Positions 55,526-64,000 of a DNA stretch of 64,000 nt are shown piece after piece. A model generated the notes under the pieces. The model ran no database searches and had not been told where the DNA came from. It worked only from the letters and a program-made list of their open reading frames with translations. The stretch is from Proteus vulgaris. GTDB taxonomy: Bacteria; Pseudomonadota; Gammaproteobacteria; Enterobacterales; Enterobacteriaceae. Where the stretch lies: positions 1,488,001-1,552,000 of the forward strand of contig NZ_CP137920.1 in NCBI RefSeq assembly GCF_033708015.1, written 5' to 3'. The position numbers were made by a program, and so were the translations under genes. The stretch's first letter is position 1. Each line of letters starts with the position of its first letter.

Positions 55526-57013
55526 ATGTCAGAACAACAAAATAGTACTGCTGGTTCGGGCGCAGTACGCACTTTGCGCAGAGAGTTAAAAGCGCGACAT
55601 TTAGCGATGATCGCTATTGGTGGTTCAATTGGTACAGGGCTTTTTGTCGCATCAGGTGCCACTGTTGCTCAAGCAGGTCCAGGTGGGGCATTACTCTCTT
55701 ATGCTTTAATTGGATTAATGGTCTATTTTCTAATGACAAGCCTTGGGGAATTAGCGGCATTTATGCCTGTTTCTGGCTCATTCTCAACCTACGGCTCTAA
55801 GTATGTAGAAGAAGGTTTTGGTTTCGCATTAGGCTGGAACTATTGGTATAACTGGGCAGTTACCATTGCTGTTGACCTTGTTGCTGCGCAATTAGTGATG
55901 CTTTATTGGTTCCCTGATGTTGATGGTTGGATCTGGAGTGCTTTATTCCTTGGGGTTATTTTCTTACTCAACTATATCTCTGTAAAAGGATTTGGTGAGG
56001 CAGAATATTGGTTCTCATTAATCAAAGTTTCCACAGTAATTATCTTCATTATTGTGGGTATTGCCATGATCACTGGCATTATGAAAGGTGCCGAAAACGC
56101 AGGTTGGCATAATTGGGAAATTGGTGATGCACCTTTTGCGGGTGGCTTCGCTGCCATGATTGGTGTTGCCATGATTGTTGGCTTTTCATTCCAAGGTACA
56201 GAGCTAATTGGTATTGCGGCGGGGGAATCTAAAGATCCGGCTAAAAATATTCCAAAAGCGGTGCGTAAAGTCTTCTGGCGTATCTTATTATTTTATATCT
56301 TCGCGATTTTAATTATTAGCTTAATTATCCCTTACACTGATCCTAATTTATTGCGTAATGATGTGGGTGATATTAGCGTTAGTCCATTCACGCTAGTCTT
56401 TAAAAATGCGGGATTATTATCTGCGGCAGCCATCATGAATGCGGTTATCTTAACGGCGGTACTTTCTGCGGGTAACTCAGGCATGTATGCATCAACGCGT
56501 ATGCTGTTTACATTAGCAAGAGAAGGCAAAGCACCAAAATGCTTTGGTAAATTATCTAAAAACGGTGTGCCACGTAATGCGCTTTATGCGACAACAGTAG
56601 TTGCTGGTCTATGCTTTTTAAGCTCAATGTACGGAAACCAAACTGTCTACTTATGGTTATTAAATACCTCGGGAATGACGGGTTTTATAGCATGGTTGGG
56701 TATTGCGATTAGTCACTATCGTTTCCGTAAGGGGTATGTTGCACAAGGTCGTGATTTAAATGACTTACCTTATCGCTCGGGGTTCTTCCCAATTGGTCCT
56801 ATTTTTGCCTTTATATTGTGTTTAATTATTACATTAGGTCAAAATTACCAAGCTTTCCTAGAAGATAAGATTGATTGGTATGGTGCAATTGCAACCTATA
56901 TTGGGATCCCATTATTCTTATTAATTTGGTTTACTTATAAGATTGTAAAGAAAACCCGTTTTATTCGTTATAACGAAATGGAATTTCCAACACATACTGC
57001 GAATAAAAAATAA
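55526..57013 (+). CDS. lysP: Lysine-specific permease LysP
   Basis: A 495-residue APC-family permease with 12 segments, E. coli LysP being 489. It opens RELKARHLAMIAIGGSIGTGLFVASGATVAQAGPGGALLSY (family pattern) and keeps LGVIFLLNYISVKGFGEAEYWFSLIKV. Imports lysine and serves as co-sensor with CadC in E. coli. Follows yeiE as in E. coli. Confidence 0.93.
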   Translation: MSEQQNSTAGSGAVRTLRRELKARHLAMIAIGGSIGTGLFVASGATVAQAGPGGALLSYALIGLMVYFLMTSLGELAAFMPVSGSFSTYGSKYVEEGFGFALGWNYWYNWAVTIAVDLVAAQLVMLYWFPDVDGWIWSALFLGVIFLLNYISVKGFGEAEYWFSLIKVSTVIIFIIVGIAMITGIMKGAENAGWHNWEIGDAPFAGGFAAMIGVAMIVGFSFQGTELIGIAAGESKDPAKNIPKAVRKVFWRILLFYIFAILIISLIIPYTDPNLLRNDVGDISVSPFTLVFKNAGLLSAAAIMNAVILTAVLSAGNSGMYASTRMLFTLAREGKAPKCFGKLSKNGVPRNALYATTVVAGLCFLSSMYGNQTVYLWLLNTSGMTGFIAWLGIAISHYRFRKGYVAQGRDLNDLPYRSGFFPIGPIFAFILCLIITLGQNYQAFLEDKIDWYGAIATYIGIPLFLLIWFTYKIVKKTRFIRYNEMEFPTHTANKK

Positions 57014-57028
57014 CCCATAATTTAATAT

Positions 57029-57079
57029 AAAAAAACGCTCGTTTTGTGACTTACGTCACATTAAAACGGGCGTTTTTTT
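57029..57079 (+). terminator. Terminator of lysP
   Basis: AACGCTCGTTTT pairs with AAAACGGGCGTT with G-U pairs, with an inner GTGAC-GTCAC hairpin; T tract follows at 57073-57079. Confidence 0.8.
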
Positions 57080-57139
57080 ATTTTTCAATTTAATCATTTT
57101 AGAAAACATACAAAAAACCTAATTATATTAGAAATCGCA

Positions 57140-57168
57140 TTGATAATTATTATTATTTGCTTTATTGT
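57140..57168 (+). promoter_or_regulatory. Fur-controlled promoter of the cirA-like gene
   Basis: TGATAATTATTATTA (57141-57155) matches the Fur 7-1-7 consensus at 14 of 15 positions. It overlaps TTGATA (57140-57145), 17 bases, TATTGT (57163-57168). Start would be near 57175, leaving a leader of about 435 bases before the receptor gene. Confidence 0.65.
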
Positions 57169-57179
57169 TGGCGCGTAAT

Positions 57180-57609
57180 TTATTTGTTAACGAATAAAAT
57201 CACAGCTATTGGCTTGATTAAGTAAATCATTAGGTGTCCTTTGTTTAGATAGTAACCCTCTGGCTTCGATAAACTTCGGCAACGCGCCCAAAATGTAGTC
57301 TATTTGTCATAAATATTGCCAACGGGTGTTTATTCAGATGTTTTAGGAACCATGACGGTGATGCAGTGTGTTTCTTCTTTATTATTGGACAAGCCATTAA
57401 ACGCATTAGATCTTAATGACCAATAACATTCAATGGATTTAGTGGGTAAAAGAGAAAAGAAGTAAATATAGGAATGCAGTAAATAGGGATATAAAAAATA
57501 ATATTAAAATAACTAAGGGGAACCAAATTTATGCCCCTAATTTCTGAGCAACTGTCGATATATCCATCTATATAAAACTTAAAGAATATATATTCTTGGA
57601 GAATCGGGA
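57180..57609 (+). other. Long leader of the receptor gene with small ORFs
   Basis: No large gene. It holds a 24-residue ORF (57352-57426), a second ORF ATG CCC CTA (57533-) after AAGGGG, and a hairpin GGGG...CCCC at 57518-57540. It might carry post-transcriptional control, for example by RyhB. Confidence 0.45.
57352..57426 (+). CDS. Candidate 24-residue leader peptide
   Basis: ATG ACG GTG ATG CAG TGT GTT ... with AGGA 3-4 bases upstream opens MTVMQCVSSLLLDKPLNALDLNDQ. It has a good ribosome site and a clear stop, inside the leader of a Fur-controlled receptor gene. May be a regulatory uORF or chance. No family known. Confidence 0.35.
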   Translation: MTVMQCVSSLLLDKPLNALDLNDQ

Positions 57610-59589
57610 ATGGTAGTGTTAAATAAAAATAAAATCGCGCTTGGCGTTGTTGCTGCTATTGCATCAAGTTTTGTTATGACTGCATCAGCAGAAAATGTAG
57701 AAAAATTACTTGTAACAACTGCTTCAGGGTTTAAACAAACTGTTGAAGATGCGCCTGCGTCGGTTTCTGTTGTCACTCGTGAGCAGCTTGAGACCAAATC
57801 TTACCGTGATGTCACGGATGCACTAAAAGATGTACCGGGTGTATTAGTCACCGGCGGTGGAAGTAGTTCTGATATCAGTATTCGTGGTATGGATGCAAAA
57901 TATACCATGATCTTGGTTGATGGTAAGCGTGTTGCCTCGCGTGAAACGCGCCCTAATAGTGATAACGCAGGTATTGAACAAGGTTGGTTACCCCCTTTAC
58001 CTGCCATTGAACGCATTGAAGTTGTGCGTGGTCCAATGTCTTCTTTATATGGTTCGGATGCCATGGGTGGGGTGATCAATATTATTACCCGTAAAGCGCA
58101 AAAAGAGTGGAATGTAAGTTTACGCGCTGATAGCACGCTGACAGAACGTCAAAACTCAGGAAATACTGAACAAGGCAGTTTTTATGCCGCGGGTCCATTG
58201 ATTGATAATTTGCTGGGTTTGAAAGTTCAAGGTCAATATTCGCATCGTAGTGAAGACAAATTTGTGAATGGCTATAATCGTCAAATTACCGCAAGTGGTG
58301 GTGGGACATTAAGCTGGACACCTGATGACAAAAATACGGTTGAATTTGAATTTAAAAAAGACAGCCAACATCGTGATGCTCGTTGGGAATATTCAGCATC
58401 TGAGCGTTCTCGTAAATCTAAGAATAGTGATTTCAGTAAATATGAGTTAACACAATATGCATTGACTCATGATGGTATTTATGACTTTGGTACGATGAAT
58501 ACGTATATCCAACGTGATGAAAATAATAACCCAAGTCGTAAAATGAAATACAACGATACTACTGTACGTAATCAAACGGTATTTATGTTAGATGCGCATA
58601 CATTAAGTGTTGGTGCTCAATATCGTTACGAAGAGTTAAAAGATGAAGGTAATAAACTTAAAGATAGCAATAAATTAGACCGTTACAGCTGGGCACTCTT
58701 TGCTGAGGACGAATGGGCGATGACCAATGACTTCGCTTTAACGGGCGGTCTGCGTATGGATAAAGATGAAAACTACGGTACGCATTGGACACCTCGAGTC
58801 TACGGTGTTTGGCATATGGCCGATGAATGGACGTTAAAAGGGGGTGTTTCTACCGGTTACCGTTCACCAGATTTACGCCAAGCAACAAAAACATGGGGAC
58901 AAGCAACAGGTGGCTCAGGGGGAAATGCTGTTATTTACGGTAACCCAGATCTGAAACCTGAAAAGTCAGTAACGGAAGAAATTGGTATTATTTGGGATAA
59001 CCGTGATAACTTAACGGCAAGTGTGACTATTTATAATACTGATTTTAAAGACAAAATTACTGAACGTCGTATTTGTGATGATAAAGGTGTGTTACCTACG
59101 TGTACCAAAGAGCAAGGATATGGTCACCAATATGACTTTATCAGTACGCGCGAAAACGTAGATAAAGCTAATATGCGTGGTATTGAGGTTACTGGTAACT
59201 GGGTAATTTCACCAGAATGGAACTTAGCCGCTAACTATACCTTTACCGATTCAGAACAGAAGAGTGGTGCATTTAGTGGTAAACCACTGAATAAACAACC
59301 ACGCCATATGGCGAATGCAACCTTAAACTGGGAAACCACGCCAGAAATGGAAACATGGGCACGAATTAATTTCCGTGGTAAAACCTCTGATTACTTATCA
59401 CGTACATCGATGTCACATGGTACTCCTTCTTATGCGTTTGTTGATATTGGTACCAGTTATAGTTTAACCAAACAGCTTAATGTGATTGGTGGTGTTTATA
59501 ATGTACTTGATCGTCGCATCAACTATGAAAACTTTAATACCACATTAGAAGGTCGTCGTTACAACATTGGTTTGAACTATAACTTCTAA
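57610..59589 (+). CDS. cirA: TonB-dependent catecholate siderophore receptor, CirA-like
   Basis: A 659-residue outer-membrane receptor, CirA being 663. Signal peptide to about residue 27 (SFVMTASA), TonB box near EKLLVTTASGF, plug with DVTDALKDVPGVLVTGGGSSSDISIRGMDAKYTMILVDGKRV and RIEVVRGPMSSLYGSDAMGGVINIITRK, then beta-barrel to a final Phe (NIGLNYNF). A matching gene in P. mirabilis lies beside a putrescine importer as here. Fur box upstream; likely induced in iron lack. Confidence 0.85.
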   Translation: MVVLNKNKIALGVVAAIASSFVMTASAENVEKLLVTTASGFKQTVEDAPASVSVVTREQLETKSYRDVTDALKDVPGVLVTGGGSSSDISIRGMDAKYTMILVDGKRVASRETRPNSDNAGIEQGWLPPLPAIERIEVVRGPMSSLYGSDAMGGVINIITRKAQKEWNVSLRADSTLTERQNSGNTEQGSFYAAGPLIDNLLGLKVQGQYSHRSEDKFVNGYNRQITASGGGTLSWTPDDKNTVEFEFKKDSQHRDARWEYSASERSRKSKNSDFSKYELTQYALTHDGIYDFGTMNTYIQRDENNNPSRKMKYNDTTVRNQTVFMLDAHTLSVGAQYRYEELKDEGNKLKDSNKLDRYSWALFAEDEWAMTNDFALTGGLRMDKDENYGTHWTPRVYGVWHMADEWTLKGGVSTGYRSPDLRQATKTWGQATGGSGGNAVIYGNPDLKPEKSVTEEIGIIWDNRDNLTASVTIYNTDFKDKITERRICDDKGVLPTCTKEQGYGHQYDFISTRENVDKANMRGIEVTGNWVISPEWNLAANYTFTDSEQKSGAFSGKPLNKQPRHMANATLNWETTPEMETWARINFRGKTSDYLSRTSMSHGTPSYAFVDIGTSYSLTKQLNVIGGVYNVLDRRINYENFNTTLEGRRYNIGLNYNF

Positions 59590-59614
59590 TTTATTACCCT
59601 CAGTTTGTGTCATT

Positions 59615-59640
59615 AAGACTCCACTTGTGGAGTCTTTTTT
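59615..59640 (+). terminator. Terminator of the receptor gene
   Basis: AAGACTCCAC and GTGGAGTCTT, a 10-bp stem, then TTTTT. Confidence 0.9.
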
Positions 59641-59642
59641 TA

Positions 59643-60353
59643 TCTCTGATTTTCTTTTATTTGCTCAAAATTAATACTGGAAAGTTTTAAGATTGAGGTT
59701 TATATTTAGCTCAATAACTCATCTTATCAATTGCTCTATTCTGACTACTCTATTGTTATTTTTACGTATTTTGTTTGTTTTTTCCTTAATGTGTTTTCTT
59801 ACATTTTTATTGTGTGAAAGAGGTCTATAAAAAATAGATATTTTTTATCAAAAGACGTTTTTTAGAAAAATAGAAATGGTTTTTAACAATTTCATAGCAT
59901 TAATCTTATTAATGTATTTTAAATGCTTTATTTTGATGGTTTTATATTGATATTTAATTTAAATTATTTTTAAATCTTTATTTATCAATTGGTTATATGT
60001 TTTTTATTTGAACTCCATTCTGTTTTTCTGAAAATTTATACCTTAACGCGTGTGATAAAATTACAATTATTGTTAATTAAATGTGATTTTATATGTTGAC
60101 TTAGTTTGCGAATTGAAAAGATCGTAAAAAAAGGGGGTTTTTTGATGAAAATGTATTGCTATTTAAGTCTGAGACGTGCAAAATGCGCCCACTAAAAATA
60201 TGACTGATGCGTTTAAAGTGCATCGGTTTTTTTTTGCATTTTTACTTATTACTACACCAAGAGGTCAGATTCATTTGAGTCTGAATAGATAACATAATTT
60301 GATTAGCAGCCAGCCCCTTAGAGAAAGGGTTGTCATGATAGAGGAATGCTAAT
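59643..60353 (+). other. Long non-coding leader region before the putrescine importer
   Basis: AT-rich first part without genes. A terminator hairpin CTGATGC-GCATCGG with nine T lies at 60204-60235, so a short transcript from a promoter around 60080-60150 would end there unless read through. A small CCCCTT-AAGGGG hairpin precedes the leader ORF at 60314-60330. Confidence 0.5.
60204..60235 (+). terminator. Possible attenuator upstream of the importer
   Basis: CTGATGC (60204-60210), loop, GCATCGG (60220-60226), T tract. It lies 150 bases before the leader ORF, with no gene before it, so it may end a short leader RNA. Confidence 0.65.
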
Positions 60354-60563
60354 ATGGTACAATTATTCTCTTTCGCAGTCGGGCCTAGCGGCACTGCGGG
60401 CAATGATGACTACGGAGCACGGCGTCTCCTAAACACATACACATCCTTAAAAACTTCATTCTATTCTGTTTATAGGCAGATGCGAAGTCTTCCCAGTAAC
60501 TGTCGGTTGAGTTTATCTAATACTCAAACCGAAGTTATGGGAGGGTTCGCTAATGTCAGATAA
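60354..60563 (+). CDS. 69-residue leader ORF overlapping the putrescine importer
   Basis: ATG 60354 with AGAGGAATG ahead; the frame ends 11 bases into the importer gene (NVR, then TAA at 60561). The peptide is [16 protein letters not shown]..., no known family, basic and Ser/Arg-rich toward the end. Overlap allows translational coupling, and its ribosome traffic could open the hairpin at 60492-60541. It looks like a control ORF like speFL in the ornithine/putrescine system. Inference. Confidence 0.5.
   Translation: MVQLFSFAVGPSGTAGNDDYGARRLLNTYTSLKTSFYSVYRQMRSLPSNCRLSLSNTQTEVMGGFANVR
60492..60541 (+). promoter_or_regulatory. Hairpin masking the importer ribosome site
   Basis: CCCAGTAACT (60492-60501) pairs with AGTTATGGG (60533-60541) with one bulge; inner CGGTTGAGT pairs with ACTCAAACCG with one bulge. 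The 3' arm includes the first G's of GGGAGGG (60539-60545), the ribosome site of the importer at 60553. Confidence 0.6.
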
Positions 60564-61932
60564 CGTCATCTCCTCTATCGGCACTAACCAAACTGGTGCT
60601 AACAATCGAGTTCAATTACGTAAAACCTTGACGCTAATGCAAGTAGTCATGATGGGGCTTGCTTTTTTACAGCCTATGACTATTTTCGATACATTTGGTA
60701 TCGTTTCTGGCATTACGAATGGTCACGTAGCAACCTCGTATGCGATTGCGTTAATTGCAATTTTATTTACAGCGGTGAGCTATGGAAAATTAGTTAAGCG
60801 TTTTCCTTCAGCAGGCTCTGCGTATACTTATGCTCAAAAATCCATGAGTCCTTATGTTGGCTTTATGGTGGGATGGTCATCTTTACTCGACTATTTATTT
60901 ATGCCAATGATCAATATCTTATTGGCGAAAATCTATTTACAAGCAATATTCCCGGGCGTTGAACCGTGGATCTTTGTATTTGCTTTAGTGGCTTTAATGA
61001 CGTTCTTTAACCTACGTGGTATTAACGTTGTTGCTAACTTAAATACAGCAATTGTTATTGTGCAAGTTGCAGTAATGGTTGTGTTTGTTGGATTACTTAT
61101 TCACGGTGTTTATAACGGTGAAGGTGTAGGGGAGTTATGGACCTTTAGACCGTTTGCATCCGTTGATGCTGAATTGATACCTATGATCACAGGAGCGACA
61201 ATACTCTGTTTCTCATTCTTAGGATTTGATGGTATCAGCACATTGTCTGAAGAGACGCCAAATGCAGGTAAAGTGATCCCTAAAGCGATTTTCTTAACCG
61301 CGTTGATTGGTGGGATCATCTTTATTGCCGTTTCTTACTTTTTACAATTGTATTTCCCAGATATTTCACGATTCAAAAATCCAGAAGAGTCACAACCTGA
61401 AATAATGCTGTATGTTGCGGGTGCTTTATTCCAGTCTATTATTTTAGTGTTCTCATGTGTGACGGTATTAGCATCTGGTATGGCGGCTCACGCAGGTGTT
61501 GCTCGCTTACTTTATGTTATGGGTCGCGATGGCGTATTCCCAGAGAAGACATTTGGTTACGTACATCCTAAATGGCGTACACCTGCATTTAACGTGCTAT
61601 TAGTGGGTTTCTTAGCCTTAGGTGCGGTGTTCTTTGATTTAGTGACGGCAACAGCATTAATTAACTTTGGTGCATTAGTTGCGTTTACTTTCGTGAATCT
61701 GTCTGTTATTTCACAATTCTATATTCGTGAGCGTCGTAATAAAGGATTAATGGATCACATTAATTACCTGATATTACCTATCATTGGTGCTGCGACAATG
61801 GGGGTATTGTGGATAAACCTTGAACCAGGGTCTATGGAGTTAGGTCTTGTTTGGGGCGCCATTGGTTTACTCTATATGGTGTGGATCACACGTCGATTCC
61901 GTCGACCGATGCCACAAATGCCAGAAAAGTAA
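60553..61932 (+). CDS. plaP: Putrescine importer (PlaP/PuuP family)
   Basis: A 459-residue APC-family transporter, 12 segments, close to E. coli Puu[109 protein letters not shown]. In P. mirabilis the gene next to this receptor is called plaP and is tied to putrescine uptake and swarming. PuuP and PlaP are alike; which ortholog it is needs phylogeny. Confidence 0.85.
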   Translation: MSDNVISSIGTNQTGANNRVQLRKTLTLMQVVMMGLAFLQPMTIFDTFGIVSGITNGHVATSYAIALIAILFTAVSYGKLVKRFPSAGSAYTYAQKSMSPYVGFMVGWSSLLDYLFMPMINILLAKIYLQAIFPGVEPWIFVFALVALMTFFNLRGINVVANLNTAIVIVQVAVMVVFVGLLIHGVYNGEGVGELWTFRPFASVDAELIPMITGATILCFSFLGFDGISTLSEETPNAGKVIPKAIFLTALIGGIIFIAVSYFLQLYFPDISRFKNPEESQPEIMLYVAGALFQSIILVFSCVTVLASGMAAHAGVARLLYVMGRDGVFPEKTFGYVHPKWRTPAFNVLLVGFLALGAVFFDLVTATALINFGALVAFTFVNLSVISQFYIRERRNKGLMDHINYLILPIIGAATMGVLWINLEPGSMELGLVWGAIGLLYMVWITRRFRRPMPQMPEK

Positions 61933-61966
61933 TGCTATAAAAATTGTCATAAAAAATAAGTATAGA

Positions 61967-61996
61967 AATGGCTTCAGTAATGAAGCCATTTTTTTT
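61967..61996 (+). terminator. Terminator of the importer gene
   Basis: AAATGGCTTCA and TGAAGCCATTT with eight T, near-perfect 11-bp stem. Confidence 0.9.
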
Positions 61997-62401
61997 GCCT
62001 ATGTGAAATTATCAGTATTAAATTAGTAGTATTAAATCGCAATTGAATAATAAAAGATAAATATAGTAGTTTACACATCGAATAAATATTTCAAAAACAA
62101 ATAAATTATTTTAATTTTGGTTATTTAAAGTAAATAAATAACCTTAATTTTAAATGTAATTTATTTTATAATTTATTAAAGTAAATATTAATAAGTTTAT
62201 TAAGTGATTTTTATTATTATATAAGGCTGTTTTTTTAACATAGGTTAATTTTTTTAATCTTTATATTATTAAATTAATGGTATTTTATTTGTTATTCAAC
62301 TTTTGATATTTACTTTACATATTTTAATATTAATAATATTAAAGATTAGATATATCCTAAATAAATACAATTAAAATCACAGACTTTATTTATTATATAA
62401 T
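61997..62401. other. AT-rich non-coding stretch before the TpsB gene
   Basis: No ORF, hairpin or repeat of note. The GC content is very low. The secretion gene promoter should lie here. Confidence 0.4.
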
Positions 62402-64000
62402 ATGAAAAAAATCATACTTTTTTTAAAGTTATGGGTGTTTTTTACACTCTTTAATATTCCCATATCTTTAGTAAATGCTTCTGAAAAAGCGACAGAAATA
62501 TTTAACCAACAACAACAGCATAATCAAAGCCAACAAGAAGCGCTTTACCAGCAATTAACACCTGAAACACCTAATATCTATTTTGATATTAGCCAATATG
62601 AAGAAAAAGAGAGTGGAACGGAAGAAAAACACTGTTTTAAAATCGAACATATTGAAATAACCAATGCAGAGGTTATTCCTCATTGGGTTAATTTATCTCG
62701 TTTTAAAACAGAATTTATAGGGAAATGTTTAGGTATAAAAGGAATAAATACCGTTGTGACTCGTATGCAAAATCGGCTATTAACGCATGGATGGATCACT
62801 ACGCGTATTGTTGTACCTGAACAAGATATTAGTCGTGGAACATTATATTTAACAATAGTCCCAGGTATTATTCGTAATGTTAAATTTACTGATGACTCTG
62901 ATAAATACGCTTTGTTGTATACCAGTATGCCTGCGCATAAAAAACAATTACTTGATTTACGAGATATTGAACAAGGGCTAGAAAACCTGCAGCGATTACC
63001 GGTTGTGAGCGCTGAAATGGAAATTAAGCCAGGGAAAAATGCAGGAGAAAGCGATATTGTGATAAAACGAAAACAATCTCGTTTCTGGCATACATCATTA
63101 TGGATAAATGATGCTGGATCACCCGCAACAGGGCGTTATCAAGGTGGTTTAATGTTAGCACTAGATAATCCTTTCGCACTGAGTGATTTGTTCTATTTAT
63201 CAACAGAACGTGATTTAGACTTTGCGGGTAATAAAAATAATCAAAATATGATGGCGCATTATTCAGTCCCTTTTGGTTATTGGCTATTTGATATTAACGC
63301 CTCTAAATATGATTATTCCCAAACAGTTGCAGGTCATATCAAAGATATTCTTTATTCAGGAGAAAGTGACAGTATTAATGCAGGTGTGTCATATATCCTT
63401 TTTCGTAATCAAAGCAGTAAAACGACATTACGTTATGGTATTCAAGCTAAAGTTTTACGAAATTATGTTGATAATACTGAAATTGAAATCCAACGCCGAC
63501 GTGTTAGCCATTGGCTAATGAATCTTTCACATCGCCAATATTTTAGTTTTGGAACTTTGGAAGGCAGCATTAATTACCAAAAAGGAACACGTTGGTTTGG
63601 TTCAGTTGCAGCCTATGAAGAACAATATCGTGATAATTACTATGCAACAGATAAAGCGGATATTCTAACATGGCGTGCTGAATTAGATATTCCTATCTCT
63701 ATTGCTCAGCAGCAATTTAAATATCAACTACATTATCGTAAACAAATGACACACGATGCATTAACACCCATTGATCAGTTTGCAATAGGTAATCGTTGGA
63801 CTATTCGTGGATTTGATGGTGAAAGAACACTGAGTGCTAATGAAGGTTGGTTTGTACAAAATACGTTAAGTTGGCGATATCCTGCATCAGAACAATTTAT
63901 TTATCTTGGTGCAGATTATGGCGAATTAAAAACAAATACAGATAATCCTCGATTATTAGGTAAACATCTTGCTGGTGGTGTCGTGGGTATAAAAGGTTCG
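62402..64000 (+). CDS. Two-partner secretion channel TpsB, ShlB/HpmB/FhaC type (3' partial)
   Basis: The frame starts at ATG 62402 and stays open to the window end, 533 codons, so the last 25-30 residues are missing (family about 560). Signal peptide to about residue 26 (SLVNA), a first helix with EQQQQHNQSQQEAL, two POTRA domains (KIEHIEITNAEVIP, LQRLPVVSAEMEIKPG) and a 16-strand barrel with PIDQFAIGNRWTIRGFDGE, the conserved VRGY-like element. It exports a large TpsA haemolysin or adhesin, which should lie just downstream. P. mirabilis HpmB is a known member. Confidence 0.85.
   Translation, partial: MKKIILFLKLWVFFTLFNIPISLVNASEKATEIFNQQQQHNQSQQEALYQQLTPETPNIYFDISQYEEKESGTEEKHCFKIEHIEITNAEVIPHWVNLSRFKTEFIGKCLGIKGINTVVTRMQNRLLTHGWITTRIVVPEQDISRGTLYLTIVPGIIRNVKFTDDSDKYALLYTSMPAHKKQLLDLRDIEQGLENLQRLPVVSAEMEIKPGKNAGESDIVIKRKQSRFWHTSLWINDAGSPATGRYQGGLMLALDNPFALSDLFYLSTERDLDFAGNKNNQNMMAHYSVPFGYWLFDINASKYDYSQTVAGHIKDILYSGESDSINAGVSYILFRNQSSKTTLRYGIQAKVLRNYVDNTEIEIQRRRVSHWLMNLSHRQYFSFGTLEGSINYQKGTRWFGSVAAYEEQYRDNYYATDKADILTWRAELDIPISIAQQQFKYQLHYRKQMTHDALTPIDQFAIGNRWTIRGFDGERTLSANEGWFVQNTLSWRYPASEQFIYLGADYGELKTNTDNPRLLGKHLAGGVVGIKGS

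Noticed and set aside
57801..58136. Leftward open frame of 111 residues opposite the cirA-like gene
   Set aside because: It is antisense to a strongly conserved plug domain and has no ribosome site or family likeness.

Overview
The window reads as chromosome of a Proteus species. The DNA is AT-rich. The housekeeping block around proL, yejM, rplY, radD, rsuA, bcr, mepS, lpxT, nfo, yeiH, yeiE and lysP is typical of Enterobacterales. The cirA-like receptor followed by a putrescine importer matches an arrangement known in Proteus mirabilis. The species cannot be fixed from this window, and all family assignments come from reading the proteins, not from database searches.

Region 1 (1-14.65 kb) is the tail end of a prophage with a contractile tail. 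It holds a sheath-like protein cut by the window edge, a tube protein, a tail chaperone with a -1 frameshift signal, and a tape measure with an embedded wall-degrading domain. The baseplate genes follow in order: Dit-like, plug, hub, spike, sheath initiator, wedge J, second wedge. A tail fibre, its assembly protein and a small end gene close the module. Between tape measure and baseplate sits a 3.4-kb insert with two secreted or lipoprotein genes, two ribbon-helix-helix repressors facing a shared operator region, and two antirepressor-type genes, recalling the P22 immI locus.

Region 2 (15-28 kb) is accessory chromosome: a CigR-like protein, a DUF4303 gene, a PACE efflux pump divergent from its LysR regulator, cbpAM, a secreted C69 dipeptidase, a Rob-like regulator, an MliC-type lysozyme inhibitor, an AAC(2')-I type acetyltransferase, a hydrolase, cspA and a lipid A acyltransferase.

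Region 3 (27.6-31.5 kb) is iron-linked. Two RyhB-type small RNAs, each under a Fur box, flank a small secreted pilin-like gene and an intact IS200/IS605 element with TnpA and TnpB. A third Fur box precedes two tiny ORFs.

Region 4 (31.6-36.7 kb) carries a 5'-nucleotidase and small genes, then a decayed element bounded by copies of the tRNA-Pro(GGG) 3' end. It holds a holin, a broken second holin, the HNH end of an E-type colicin DNase and its frameshifted immunity gene.

Region 5 (36.7-57 kb) is conserved core, with two more members of the small pilin-like family at 47.3-48.2 kb and a fruK gene lacking its usual partners.

Region 6 (57-64 kb) has a Fur-controlled cirA-like receptor with a long leader, a putrescine importer behind a leader ORF and an RBS-masking hairpin, and an FhaC/ShlB-type secretion channel cut by the window end.
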